Assembly: GCA_021202075.1 (NCBI GenBank)
Contig: JAJQDT010000118.1
Coordinates: 1 to 51,523 of the forward strand
Length of the DNA: 51,523 bases
Direction of reading: 5' to 3'
Source of the DNA: Lachnospiraceae bacterium
GTDB taxonomy: Bacteria; Bacillota; Clostridia; Lachnospirales; Lachnospiraceae
In this document: positions 24,141-32,704 of the stretch, piece after piece
How positions within the stretch are numbered: position 1 is the stretch's first letter
How the letters are laid out: every line of letters begins with the position of its first letter
Position numbers and translations under genes: made by a program
Notes under the pieces: model-generated
Told to the model about the DNA's origin: nothing
Seen by the model: the letters and a program-made list of their open reading frames with translations, nothing else
Databases searched by the model: none

Positions 24141-25216
24141 TTCGCAGCCTCCTTCCCGGCAGCCTTTTTCGCCTTTCTGTTTTTAAACCAGTTGTAGACG
24201 CGGGCAGGCGAGAATTCCTTATCGCCCATGATACCCTTGCGGTAAAACAGCACAACCACCATAACAATGACCGCAAAGACAACCTTGCGGAAGCCGCTGC
24301 GAAGAAGCGGCACCTTGAAGCTTCCGATATAAGTCTCCGTATCCAGGAAACGCAGCCACCACTCCGAGCATGCGATATAGAGGAACGAAGCCAGACAGCT
24401 GCCTGTCACGGAGCCGAGGCCGCCAATCACCACAATCAGCAGAATCTCATAGGTCATGGCCGACTTGAAGGTCGACGCCTGAATGGAGGTCTGGTACATC
24501 GCCAGCAGGCCGCCGCCCACTCCCGCGAAGAACGAGGAGATACAGAACGCCATCCTCTTATGCTTCGCCAGGTTGATGCCCATCGCCTCAGCAGCGATCT
24601 CGTCATCCCGGATGGCCTTAAACGCACGCCCGTACGAGGAATTGATGATCAGCACGATCACCGCGATGCAGACGCCGCAGACAATCAGCGGGAACAGCAC
24701 GGACTTAAACGTCGGGAACTTGCGCAGCAGATTCGAGCCGTTTGTAATCACACCGAGCTTATCCCACTGGAAAATCGCACGGATGATCTCGGCAAAGCCA
24801 AGTGTCGCGATCGCCAGATAGTCGCTCTTTAACCGCAGCACCGGAAGTCCAATCAGCCAGGCGAACAGCGCCGCCATCGCGCCGGCCGCGATCAGTCCCA
24901 CAAATACCGGCACCGCGAACTGGATCAGCCCGCCGTCAAAATACTGATAAACCGAGGCGCGGTCCGCCACCGGGATCGTCAGCACGCCGTAGGTATACGC
25001 GCCGATCAGCATGAAACCCGCCTGCCCCAGAGAAAACAGACCGGTAAAGCCGTTCAGCAGGTTCATCGACACCGCCACGAGCGCATAGATGCAGCTCTTT
25101 TTCAGGACGGTCAGCGCGATGTGTGTCGACGGGAGAATCTGTTCCAGAATCACAACAAATCCGCACAGCGCCACGAGGAGCGCAGCGGAAATAATCGCAT
25201 TTGTTTTCTTACTCAT
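24137..25216 (-). CDS. livM: Branched-chain amino acid ABC transporter permease LivM
   Basis: Permease of 359 residues with about nine hydrophobic segments. The LivM core GQAGFMLIGAYTYG, the LPVLRLKSDYLAIATLGFAEI segment and GRAFKAIRDDEIAAEAMGIN are clear. The C-terminal tail is lysine/alanine-rich and cytoplasmic. GGAGGG lies seven bases before the ATG, and the gene follows livH by 15 bases. Confidence 0.95.
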   Translation of the reverse strand: MSKKTNAIISAALLVALCGFVVILEQILPSTHIALTVLKKSCIYALVAVSMNLLNGFTGLFSLGQAGFMLIGAYTYGVLTIPVADRASVYQYFDGGLIQFAVPVFVGLIAAGAMAALFAWLIGLPVLRLKSDYLAIATLGFAEIIRAIFQWDKLGVITNGSNLLRKFPTFKSVLFPLIVCGVCIAVIVLIINSSYGRAFKAIRDDEIAAEAMGINLAKHKRMAFCISSFFAGVGGGLLAMYQTSIQASTFKSAMTYEILLIVVIGGLGSVTGSCLASFLYIACSEWWLRFLDTETYIGSFKVPLLRSGFRKVVFAVIVMVVVLFYRKGIMGDKEFSPARVYNWFKNRKAKKAAGKEAAK

Positions 25217-25231
25217 CTCATCGCCCTCCCC

Positions 25232-26116
25232 TCAGACCTTATCTGTGGCTTTTTCGCCAAACAGACCGGTCGGTTTTACAAGAAGGACAACAATCAGCAG
25301 GGCAAACGTAAATGCGTCTGAGAACGTCGTCCAGCCAAGTCCCTTAATAATATTTTCGCAGATACCAATGATAAACGCCCCGATCACCGCGCCCGGAATC
25401 GACCCGATGCCGCCAAACACGGCTGCCACGAATGCTTTCAGGCCCGGCATCGCGCCGGAGGTCGGCACGACGGACGGATAATTCGTAAAGTACAAAAGCG
25501 CCCCGACCGCTGCCAGGAAGGAGCCGATCACGAAGGTCGTACTGATAACCGAATTAATCTTGATTCCCATCAGACGGCTCGTCTCAAAATCATTCGCCAC
25601 GGCACGCATTGCCATACCGATTTTCGTGTGATTGATCAGCTGCATCAGCACAAGCACCAGAACGATGGTCAGGATCGGCGTCACAAGCGTCACGACCTTC
25701 GTCGTCGCGCTGCCAATCTTTATCGAATCGGAAATTACCGGAATTGACGGCACCACCTGCGCCAGGCCGCCGGTCACATACAAAGCCAGGTTCTGCAGCA
25801 GATAGGAAACGCCGATCGCGGAGATCATGACCGACATACGCGGGGCGCTCCGCAGCGGCTTGTACGCCACGCGCTCCACCGCAAAGCCCAGGATGACCGT
25901 CGCCACAATCGTCAGTGGAATCGACACGTACAATGGAAAGGACGCCGAGGCGTACACAAACACCAGCGCAGCCACCATAAAAATATCGCCGTGGGCAAAA
26001 TTGATCAGCCTCAGGATGCCGTACACCATCGTGTAGCCGATGGCGATCAGGGCATACTGCCCGCCGACCGAGATCCCGGCCAGCAGGTAAGGCAGGTTTT
26101 TGTTAATAAAATCCAT
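25232..26116 (-). CDS. livH: Branched-chain amino acid ABC transporter permease LivH
   Basis: Permease of 294 residues. GGQYALIAIGYTMVYGILRLINFAHGD near the N-terminus is the LivH signature (given here only by its span, residues about 17-43), and GMAMRAVANDFETSRLMGI is the ATPase contact loop. The ATG at 26116 is set by GGAGG nine bases upstream. It is separated from livK by 388 bases with a hairpin, again a layout that lets the binding protein be made in excess. Confidence 0.94.
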   Translation of the reverse strand: MDFINKNLPYLLAGISVGGQYALIAIGYTMVYGILRLINFAHGDIFMVAALVFVYASASFPLYVSIPLTIVATVILGFAVERVAYKPLRSAPRMSVMISAIGVSYLLQNLALYVTGGLAQVVPSIPVISDSIKIGSATTKVVTLVTPILTIVLVLVLMQLINHTKIGMAMRAVANDFETSRLMGIKINSVISTTFVIGSFLAAVGALLYFTNYPSVVPTSGAMPGLKAFVAAVFGGIGSIPGAVIGAFIIGICENIIKGLGWTTFSDAFTFALLIVVLLVKPTGLFGEKATDKV

Positions 26117-26406
26117 GCAGATCTTCCTCCATGGTTGCAAGTCCTGTCAATGCTGCATACTTCGCCTCAGAGATCCTCCATAGCCACGTTGATTTTGCAT
26201 TTTTCTGCGCCGCCTGTTATCCTCTGATTTGCTCAAATAACTGTGAATCCAGGGAATCTGTGCGCGAAAAATCTATAAAAATCTGTCGGCTGTCCGCGGT
26301 GGATGTCCGGGGCTGTGTATGGTTTGCCAAAGCAGTAACTTACAACCCCTGTGAAAGGTACAAAGCTTACACGGCAAAGCCGTGTGCCTGTCCCATTTAC
26401 GCAAAG

Positions 26407-26429
26407 GAGGCTGCAGCCCGTGCAGCCTC
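26407..26429 (-). terminator. Partial terminator between livK and livH
   Basis: GAGGCTGCA and TGCAGCCTC, nine perfect pairs around five bases, with only a short CTTT tail on the minus strand. It lies about 75 bases past the livK stop. The remaining 26117-26406 sequence shows no gene or other signal I can support. Confidence 0.6.
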
Positions 26430-26504
26430 TCTGCGATGTTTATACTTCTGACAAAAAAGCTAATTGCTTTACTCTGCGAGCTTTTGCAATTGCCGCCGTG
26501 TCTG

Positions 26505-27662
26505 TCACTGTACGCCCTGCTCCGCTACGAAATCCCATGCAACGGTCTCGGTGTTCGCTACCTTTACATAAGCAGTATCGCGGTTCGCGTCGCCGTTCTC
26601 AGACTCGAAGGAGATCTCGCCGGTCACGCCCGTGTAGGTCGTATCCCAAAGTGCTTCGTTGACTGCTGCCGCATCGGTGGATCCAGCGTTCTTAAGAGCC
26701 TCAAGTGCTGTGTAGTATGCGTCATAGCCCATGGCCGTAACAGCCGCTACCGTGTCATCGCCGCCGTTGTTCGCCAGTCTGGTGCTGTCCGCGTTGATCC
26801 ACTCCTTGATGTTTGCATCAAAGTCTTCGTTCGCGCCTTCCTGATAGAAGGTTGTTACATATACGGAAAGATCCGTTCCCTCTGCCGCGTTCAGGATCAC
26901 GTTGGAATCCCAGGTATCGCCGGCCAGAAGCGGAACCTCAACGCCCTGAGAATCCGCGGTCGCGATGATCAGCTGCGCTGCCTCTGTCGAGGTCGGAGCA
27001 AAGATAACGTCAACGCCTTCATTGATGGCTGTGGTAATATAGGAAGTAAAGTCTGCTGTGCCTTCCGGGAAGGTATCAGAAATCACTTCACCGCCAAGAG
27101 CTGTAAATGCTTCCTCAAAATAATAGCCAAGTCCTACTGAATAGTCGTCGCCAAGCTTGGTCAGTACATATGCCTTCGTCGCCTCAAAGTTCTCCGATGC
27201 GAAGTTCGCGAGAACCGTGCCCTGGAACGGATCCAGGAAGCAGATGCGGAAGTAATGGGTGTTGCCCTCTGTTACCTGCGGATTCGTGCAGGTAACACCG
27301 ATGACCGGAATGCCCGCCTCAGCGAAGATATCGGAAGCCGCGATCGATACGCCCGAGCCATAGGAGCCAAGCACTACAGATACGCCGCTGCTGACCAGCT
27401 CAGAAGCTGCCGTCGGAGCCTTCTCTGTCGAGGACTCGTTGTCTACGATCACAAGCTCTACATCATACTCTACACCGTCAATCTCAACCGTCGAAGTCTC
27501 TTCATTCGCGTACTGGATACCAAGTGTCTCCTGCTTGCCGCCTGCACCGTTATCTCCGGATGCCGGCTCAAATACACCGATCTTCACGGTCTCCGCGGAT
27601 GCTGTTGCCACACAGGTCAGACACATCGTCGCACAGATCAGAGCTGCTGCTAATCTTTTCAT
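26505..27662 (-). CDS. livK: Branched-chain amino acid ABC transporter binding protein LivK
   Basis: Periplasmic-binding-protein type 1 receptor (385 residues) for branched-chain or related amino acids. A signal peptide (MKRLAAALICATMCLTC, then ATASAE) precedes VKIGVFEPASGDNGAGG, the usual mature start. Cysteines occur in the signal peptide core but not in a proper L-x-x-C lipobox before the cleavage point; Ala-Ser-Ala favours signal peptidase I. The domain continues with VLGSYGSGVSIAASDIFAEAG and VIFAPTSTEAAQLI. It heads livKHMGF. Ligand is inferred from the operon; related amide receptors cannot be excluded. Confidence 0.92.
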   Translation of the reverse strand: MKRLAAALICATMCLTCVATASAETVKIGVFEPASGDNGAGGKQETLGIQYANEETSTVEIDGVEYDVELVIVDNESSTEKAPTAASELVSSGVSVVLGSYGSGVSIAASDIFAEAGIPVIGVTCTNPQVTEGNTHYFRICFLDPFQGTVLANFASENFEATKAYVLTKLGDDYSVGLGYYFEEAFTALGGEVISDTFPEGTADFTSYITTAINEGVDVIFAPTSTEAAQLIIATADSQGVEVPLLAGDTWDSNVILNAAEGTDLSVYVTTFYQEGANEDFDANIKEWINADSTRLANNGGDDTVAAVTAMGYDAYYTALEALKNAGSTDAAAVNEALWDTTYTGVTGEISFESENGDANRDTAYVKVANTETVAWDFVAEQGVQ

Positions 27663-27731
27663 AGTTAGTTTCCTCCTCTTTCTTATTAGGTATTCATTGG
27701 CACCGCCCGGCGGCTGCCAAATCCATTGCTT

Positions 27732-27760
27732 ATTTTATACCTTTTATGTCCGTATGGCAA
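27732..27760 (-). promoter_or_regulatory. Promoter of livKHMGF
   Basis: On the minus strand TTGCCA, 17 bases, TAAAAT, about 70 bases before the livK start. No riboswitch or T-box structure was seen in the short leader. Confidence 0.5.
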
Positions 27761-27816
27761 GGACTTTTGTCTTTTTTGTGAAAATTATTCTAAAAAACCG
27801 CTTCGCTCTGCGCACC

Positions 27817-27849
27817 AAAAAGGGCGTTTTATCCTCAGAAAAAACGCCC
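27817..27849 (-). terminator. Terminator of the esterase/ABC operon
   Basis: GGGCGTTTT pairs with AAAACGCCC and is followed on the minus strand by a run of five T. It closes the transcript that ends with the SGNH esterase. Confidence 0.8.
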
Positions 27850-27913
27850 GCCTTTTATGCACAGAACCGACTTGCACAGGGGGATATAGGAGAAAAGCGT
27901 ACCCCTATCCGAT

Positions 27914-29113
27914 TTAATCCGCCATAATAACCGCATTCAAGTAAAATGGCACTGCCGCATCCTGTGTCTCTGTCAGCCGCACCTCAATCCGATGAAGGCC
28001 CCGGGACATATGCTCCGTAACCGTCAGGAGCTCCAGCTTGTCACCCCAGGTCTCATCAAAGTTCGCGTCCAGGGGCTTCCGAGTCGCCGGATCTCCGTCT
28101 ACTATGATCTCCGCAATCGGAGCAGGTTTTTGTACCGAGCGCCGGAACTGCACAGCCACGCCGGTCCCTTCCAGTTCAAATGCAATCTTCGCTCCCTGCG
28201 CGGAGGCTGCCCACCCGTTTTTGAAATTGTCCGTGATATCGCTTTGCGGGCGCGGATCCGCTTCAAAGCCTTCCATATTCACAGGAGAATAATTTTTATT
28301 ATTGTAACGAGTGCTGCGCTCATAAGTGTTCGGGGTCAGAGGCACAGGCAATTCCTCCGCAGGTTCTGCCGCGCCTGGCTGACCGGCCGGTGCCCCGGCA
28401 GTGCAGGCTCCGCCCGTACAACCAACCGGAGCTTCCGCAGAATATGCCGCGCCCGCCTGTGTAAGCGCCTTCCTCCGCACCGTTTCCAGATAGTGCGTGA
28501 TAACCGACGCCACCAGCTCGTGTCCGGCATCGTTCGGGTGCAGGTCGTCCGGCGTGATTTCGCGGTTCGGAATGCGTCCGGCAAGCAGCTCCGGATAAAT
28601 AGAGCTCTGCATGCTGACACTCGGAAGATCATAGTGCCGTCCCACCTTTGCATGCTGCAGCTGTACATTCGCGCCATTGTTGTAGCAGACGTTGTGAATC
28701 AGAACGACAGCGGGAGCACATGCATCGGAGAGGACGCGTCTGACCAGTCCCTCATAAGTCTCAAGATAATGCTCCGTACTCTCGTCGTTGACGGAAAACT
28801 CAATGAATACGACATCCGGCTGATACCTTAACAGATCGCTCTCCGCTCTCGCCGCGCCGAACTGGGAATCCGTCGCCCCGATACCGGCGTTCACATAAGT
28901 GAAATCTGCTTTGGGAAACGTCTCCTTCCACCAGGAATATACACGGTATGCGTAGCACGTCTGCGGTGTACTCGAAAGAGAGCCATGCGTAATGGATCCC
29001 CCGATAAAGCCGACCGTCAGATGTTCTCCCGCAGCCGCACGCCGCATCACCGCCTTAAGGTGCTCCTCATTTCCGCGGTTTACAATTCCTGCTTCTCTGT
29101 TGATGTCATACAT
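27914..29113 (-). CDS. SGNH-type esterase with beta-sandwich C-terminal domain
   Basis: GDSL/SGNH hydrolase, probably a carbohydrate deacetylase. The nucleophile serine lies in VGFIGGSITHG (about residue 40), the block II glycine in NAGIGATDS, the asparagine in EFSVNDES and the Asp/His pair in PDDLHPNDAGH (about 190-200). After an Ala/Gly/Pro-rich linker (about residues 213-256) comes a beta-sandwich (ARTS-like GVAVQFRRS, then GLHRIEVRL). The linker is low-complexity and is longer than expected for the family. No signal peptide. It follows the CE2-like esterase and a CUT1 transporter, so it likely acts inside the cell on acetylated oligosaccharides. Confidence 0.85.
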   Translation of the reverse strand: MYDINREAGIVNRGNEEHLKAVMRRAAAGEHLTVGFIGGSITHGSLSSTPQTCYAYRVYSWWKETFPKADFTYVNAGIGATDSQFGAARAESDLLRYQPDVVFIEFSVNDESTEHYLETYEGLVRRVLSDACAPAVVLIHNVCYNNGANVQLQHAKVGRHYDLPSVSMQSSIYPELLAGRIPNREITPDDLHPNDAGHELVASVITHYLETVRRKALTQAGAAYSAEAPVGCTGGACTAGAPAGQPGAAEPAEELPVPLTPNTYERSTRYNNKNYSPVNMEGFEADPRPQSDITDNFKNGWAASAQGAKIAFELEGTGVAVQFRRSVQKPAPIAEIIVDGDPATRKPLDANFDETWGDKLELLTVTEHMSRGLHRIEVRLTETQDAAVPFYLNAVIMAD

Positions 29114-29264
29114 GATGTTCTCTCCCTGTCCGTTCCTTGTCCATCATTTCCTTTATTTCAATCGATTCCCTTAACCATATGAATCAACCATATAAATCAC
29201 TTTGACACGCCTGTCGTTAAACCTTATCTGGAAAAGCCTCAACGCAGCCCGGCTCTGTATCCCA

Positions 29265-30467
29265 TCACCACGGAATCCCCAGCGTCTCAATGTATCCTGC
29301 CAGCTCCTCCGCCATCTCTTCCGCCTCCGGGATCCGGATGTGCCCCGGCGTCCCGGCTCCGTTCCTTTTATAAAGGAAATGATGAACCTTCGGGTCGTTC
29401 AGAGCATTGCACACCGAGTCAATCGCGAGATCCCAGCTTTTATCGTGCTCCAGAATAGTCGTTGCCAGGATCACCTCCGCTTCCGGATACAGCGACCGGA
29501 TCCGGCGCACAAACGTGCCGTAGCACTCCCGCCAGTGCGCAGCCTGCGCGCCCTCATAGTCTTCCTTCATAAAGTCATACGGATGACTGTCATTCTGCCC
29601 GACCGCGACAACCACGACCTGCGGCGTCCAGAGGGAAAAGTCCCAGGACTTTGTCACCCCCAGCGCCGGGCTGTACTGGATTTTATCGTAAATGCTCTCC
29701 ATCCCGACATAGTCCGTGTCATTGTACCAGCCAATGCCGTCAATGAGCGCAACGCCGCCCTGCGCGATGTCATGAATCTCTGCGTTCAGCTTCCGCGCCG
29801 TGATCCATGAATACGAATACCAGCTGTTCGACAACTCCCCATTGCGCCATTCGGGATCCGGTTTGCCCACATAGTCCACCGCCTCGGATACCTCACCGGC
29901 AGAAACGCTGTCGCCATAGACCTCGATCCGCCGCGTCGGCTTCGACGGGCATGGCAGCAATTCTACAGCGCCCCGGATCTCGATTCCGTGCAGGGTAAAT
30001 GTATGGCAGGAATCCATCCGTTTAAACAGCAGCAGACTATGCTCACCCGGCGCAAGACTCTCTGTGATGGTGCAGATCTGCCGTTCCATATTTTCAATGC
30101 GCAGCTTCCCCTGCTCTCCATCGAGAATATAGCCCAGATAGTTGTCGCAATATGCGTTTTTATTCGTCACAGTCACTGTAATTGCGCTGCCATGGCCCGA
30201 AGCGGTTTCCTGACCTGAGACATTTCCCCGAACCGAAGCGTTTTTCTGGCCTGAATCATTTGCCACGCCCGAGGCATTTTCTCCGCCCGAGGTTTTATCC
30301 TGATCCGGGCGATCATCCCCGCAATCTGCCTCCTCCGGCACATTCCCCCGCACGATAAAATGCAGGGCGACGCTGCTGCACGGGAAGACAAACACTGGAG
30401 CCGCAGGCTCCTCAAAATCGATCCTTCCGCTGTACTGCAACAATTCATTATCAGGTGCGATATGCAT
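29265..30467 (-). CDS. CE2-like acetyl-esterase with repeat insertion
   Basis: Carbohydrate esterase of the CE2 type: an N-terminal jelly roll followed by an SGNH domain with the nucleophile serine in EVYGDSVSAGE, the block asparagine in VVAVGQNDSHP and a C-terminal histidine (GHIRIPEAEE). Between the first strands of the jelly roll, at 30183-30329, about 48 extra residues rich in Gly, Ser, Asn and Asp interrupt the fold; the DNA there is a 36-base degenerate repeat. The ATG at 30467 is chosen for homology, though GGAGG is 12 bases away. No signal peptide, so a cytoplasmic deacetylase of imported xylo- or manno-oligosaccharides is likely. Confidence 0.82.
   Translation of the reverse strand: MHIAPDNELLQYSGRIDFEEPAAPVFVFPCSSVALHFIVRGNVPEEADCGDDRPDQDKTSGGENASGVANDSGQKNASVRGNVSGQETASGHGSAITVTVTNKNAYCDNYLGYILDGEQGKLRIENMERQICTITESLAPGEHSLLLFKRMDSCHTFTLHGIEIRGAVELLPCPSKPTRRIEVYGDSVSAGEVSEAVDYVGKPDPEWRNGELSNSWYSYSWITARKLNAEIHDIAQGGVALIDGIGWYNDTDYVGMESIYDKIQYSPALGVTKSWDFSLWTPQVVVVAVGQNDSHPYDFMKEDYEGAQAAHWRECYGTFVRRIRSLYPEAEVILATTILEHDKSWDLAIDSVCNALNDPKVHHFLYKRNGAGTPGHIRIPEAEEMAEELAGYIETLGIPW
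30183..30329 (-). repeat. 36-base degenerate repeats inside the CE2 gene
   Basis: Two adjacent units starting CCGAAGCG, then TTTnCTGnCCTGA and CATTT, match in about 24 of 29 aligned positions and are offset by 36 bases (12 codons). Weaker copies follow (CCCGAGGCATTTTCT). The stretch stays in frame. Confidence 0.75.
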
Positions 30468-30621
30468 GGTACTCTTCTTTCCTCCCTCACACATTTTCGG
30501 TCACTGAAGCCTTTTCGGCCGCCGCTTTCGTCATAACTTCACTCATCCGTTTTCCATTTCCGGATAAATCAGGCCTGTAATAGTTACAATATCATCACAG
30601 TTACACTGGCTCCGGCTCTTA

Positions 30622-31470
30622 TCAGCCCTTCACCGACCCAGCCGTCAGGCCGCTGTAAATCTGATCCTGGCAGAAAATGAACAGAATCAGCGCCGGCAAA
30701 AGCGACATGATCACGCCCGCGCAGATGAGGTTGTATTTACTTCCCAGCGGTCCCACGAACGTGTACAGCGAGGTCGCCATCGTTCCCAGCTTCGTCTTAT
30801 CCTGCAGATACAGGTTCGCCGAATAGTATTCGTTATAAGTGCCCACGCCCTTTAAGATACAGGACGTCACAATCGCCGGCTTTAAGAGCGGCAGATGGAT
30901 CTTATAAAAAATCGTAAACAACGACGCTCCGTCCACGATCGCCGACTCATCCAGTGAAATGTCGATATTCTCGAAAAACTGGATGTAGATGTAGATCGAA
31001 ATGACATCGGTGCCGCACATCATGATAATGTAGCCATACAGCTTATTAATAAAGTTCAGGTTGTTCATAATCTCGTACAGAGAGACCTGCATCGCTACGC
31101 CCGGAAGCAGGGAGGCGAACAGGAACAGGTTCCGGATCCCATTGTTAAACGGGAATTTAAACCGGTTCAGCACATAAGCCAGCTGTGTGCCGATAAACAC
31201 GGAAGCAAACAGCACGCATACCAGGATAATCACGGAATTGAAGAACGCGCGCCCCATGCTTGCTTTCTGGAACGCCTCAATAAAGTTTCCGAAATTCAGC
31301 CAGCTCTCCGGCAGCGTCATCACGTTCGTCTGCTGGTATTCCGTCTCCGTCTTAAACGCGGTGATCACACAGGAAGCCACGGGCAGAACAGCGACAAAGG
31401 AGAAAAATACCAGTGAAAAATATTTCAGAAACGTCAGAACACCGCTTTCAATTTTCTTCCCAACCGTCAT
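30622..31470 (-). CDS. Sugar ABC transporter permease (MalG type), second system
   Basis: CUT1 permease of 282 residues with six membrane helices. The EAA-like loop reads SLDESAIVDGASLFTIFYKI before LPLLKPA, where DESA replaces EEAA. The C-terminus SGLTAGSVKG is typical. It starts four bases after the MalF-type gene. No ATPase gene is present, as in the first system. Confidence 0.92.
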   Translation of the reverse strand: MTVGKKIESGVLTFLKYFSLVFFSFVAVLPVASCVITAFKTETEYQQTNVMTLPESWLNFGNFIEAFQKASMGRAFFNSVIILVCVLFASVFIGTQLAYVLNRFKFPFNNGIRNLFLFASLLPGVAMQVSLYEIMNNLNFINKLYGYIIMMCGTDVISIYIYIQFFENIDISLDESAIVDGASLFTIFYKIHLPLLKPAIVTSCILKGVGTYNEYYSANLYLQDKTKLGTMATSLYTFVGPLGSKYNLICAGVIMSLLPALILFIFCQDQIYSGLTAGSVKG

Positions 31471-31473
31471 TTC

Positions 31474-32493
31474 TCACGCCCCCTTTCCTGCTCTTGCTCT
31501 GCGCTTCGCCGCGCGCGCCGCTTCTTTTTCACGCTTCTTTCCTGCCCTCGGATCTTCATCATCCGCACTGCGGAACACATACTTGAAGAACAGCTGCTGC
31601 AGCAGCGTCGCAAACAGGATGATCACCAGAAGAACAATCGCCATCGCGCTCGCCAGGCCTACCTTCTGCTGTGTATGCGCAATCTCGTGCATGACCACGA
31701 AGTAGGTCGCCGTGCCGTTCGCACCGCTTGTGATAACGTAGGACGGCTCGAATGCGCTTAAGGAACCCGTGATCGACAGGATGATGTTCAGCGTGACAAT
31801 TGTGCTGATACTTGGCAGGATGATGTACCGGAACTGCTGGAACTTATTCGCGCCGTCCAGATCCGCCGCCTCATAAAGCGTACTGTCTACAGACATGATC
31901 GCTCCGATAAACAGCACCATGTTCTGTCCGAAATAGCGCCACACGGAGGTCGCCACCAGGGAAATATTGTTGATCCGCTGGTCACGCAGCCAGTACGGCA
32001 GGTTCTCCAGATCAAACCCGCACCACTGCAGGACGGTATCAAATACGTACCCTCTGGTATAGAAGAATTTGAAGATAAAACCAATCGCAATACCGTTGAT
32101 CAGATACGGGAAGAACATAAAGCCCTTGAACGCCTTGCTGCCCTTCACCTTAAAGCTTAAAACCGTCGCCAGATAAAGCGCAATCGCAAGCTGTACAATA
32201 GAGCCCCCCATATAATAAAGGCTCAGTTTTAAAGCGCCAAAGCAGTCGTCCCGCTGAAACACCCGGATGTAGTTCTTGATGCCGACCCATGTGCGCTCGC
32301 CGACGTACTTCATATTATAGAAGCTGAACTGAAACATCTTGCCAAACGGCAGATACGTAAACACGAACAAAAGCAGAAGCGGAATCGTCATAAACGCGAT
32401 CATTACCTCGACCTGCTGACCATCTCTGCTTTTCAGCCATTCTTTAAAGGTTCGTTTCTTCTTTTTCTTTTTTACAGCAACTGTACTTGCCAC
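31474..32493 (-). CDS. Sugar ABC transporter permease (MalF type), second system
   Basis: CUT1 permease of about 340 residues. I choose the GTG at 32493, which has AAGGAGG seven bases upstream; an ATG ten codons earlier has none. The N-terminus is a lysine cluster before the first helix, LPFGKMFQFSFYNMK follows, and the ATPase contact reads TLYEAADLDGANKFQQFRYI. The C-terminal tail of about 25 residues is very basic (KKREKEAARAAKRRARAGK) and unusual; it could bind the membrane surface or nucleic acid. The AAC-rich hydrophobic core is otherwise normal. Confidence 0.9.
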   Translation of the reverse strand: MASTVAVKKKKKKRTFKEWLKSRDGQQVEVMIAFMTIPLLLLFVFTYLPFGKMFQFSFYNMKYVGERTWVGIKNYIRVFQRDDCFGALKLSLYYMGGSIVQLAIALYLATVLSFKVKGSKAFKGFMFFPYLINGIAIGFIFKFFYTRGYVFDTVLQWCGFDLENLPYWLRDQRINNISLVATSVWRYFGQNMVLFIGAIMSVDSTLYEAADLDGANKFQQFRYIILPSISTIVTLNIILSITGSLSAFEPSYVITSGANGTATYFVVMHEIAHTQQKVGLASAMAIVLLVIILFATLLQQLFFKYVFRSADDEDPRAGKKREKEAARAAKRRARAGKGA

Positions 32494-32590
32494 TACCGTT
32501 CCTCCTTCCCGATGGGTAATCACACGAAGGGAACTTCGTTCCTTCCTGCCGTTTCCGATGAATCATGGATGGCGTTATGTCACGAAATGA

Positions 32591-32614
32591 GCCAGAGAGA
32601 AAACTCCCTCTGGC
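32591..32614 (-). promoter_or_regulatory. Intercistronic hairpin after the second binding protein
   Basis: GCCAGAG pairs with CTCTGGC. It lies in the 211-base gap between binding protein and permease genes and parallels the hairpin at 18828-18859. Confidence 0.5.
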
Positions 32615-32704
32615 CCAAACCCCCATACATCCGCTCAGAGCCGAGCTTTTTCATCAGATATCGAATTTACGAAAGCTCCTCTGAACTTTTTTACGTATCA
32701 ATGA

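Noticed and set aside
26117..26504. Riboswitch or small RNA between livK and livH
   Set aside because: Only one simple nine-pair hairpin is visible; no known riboswitch core.
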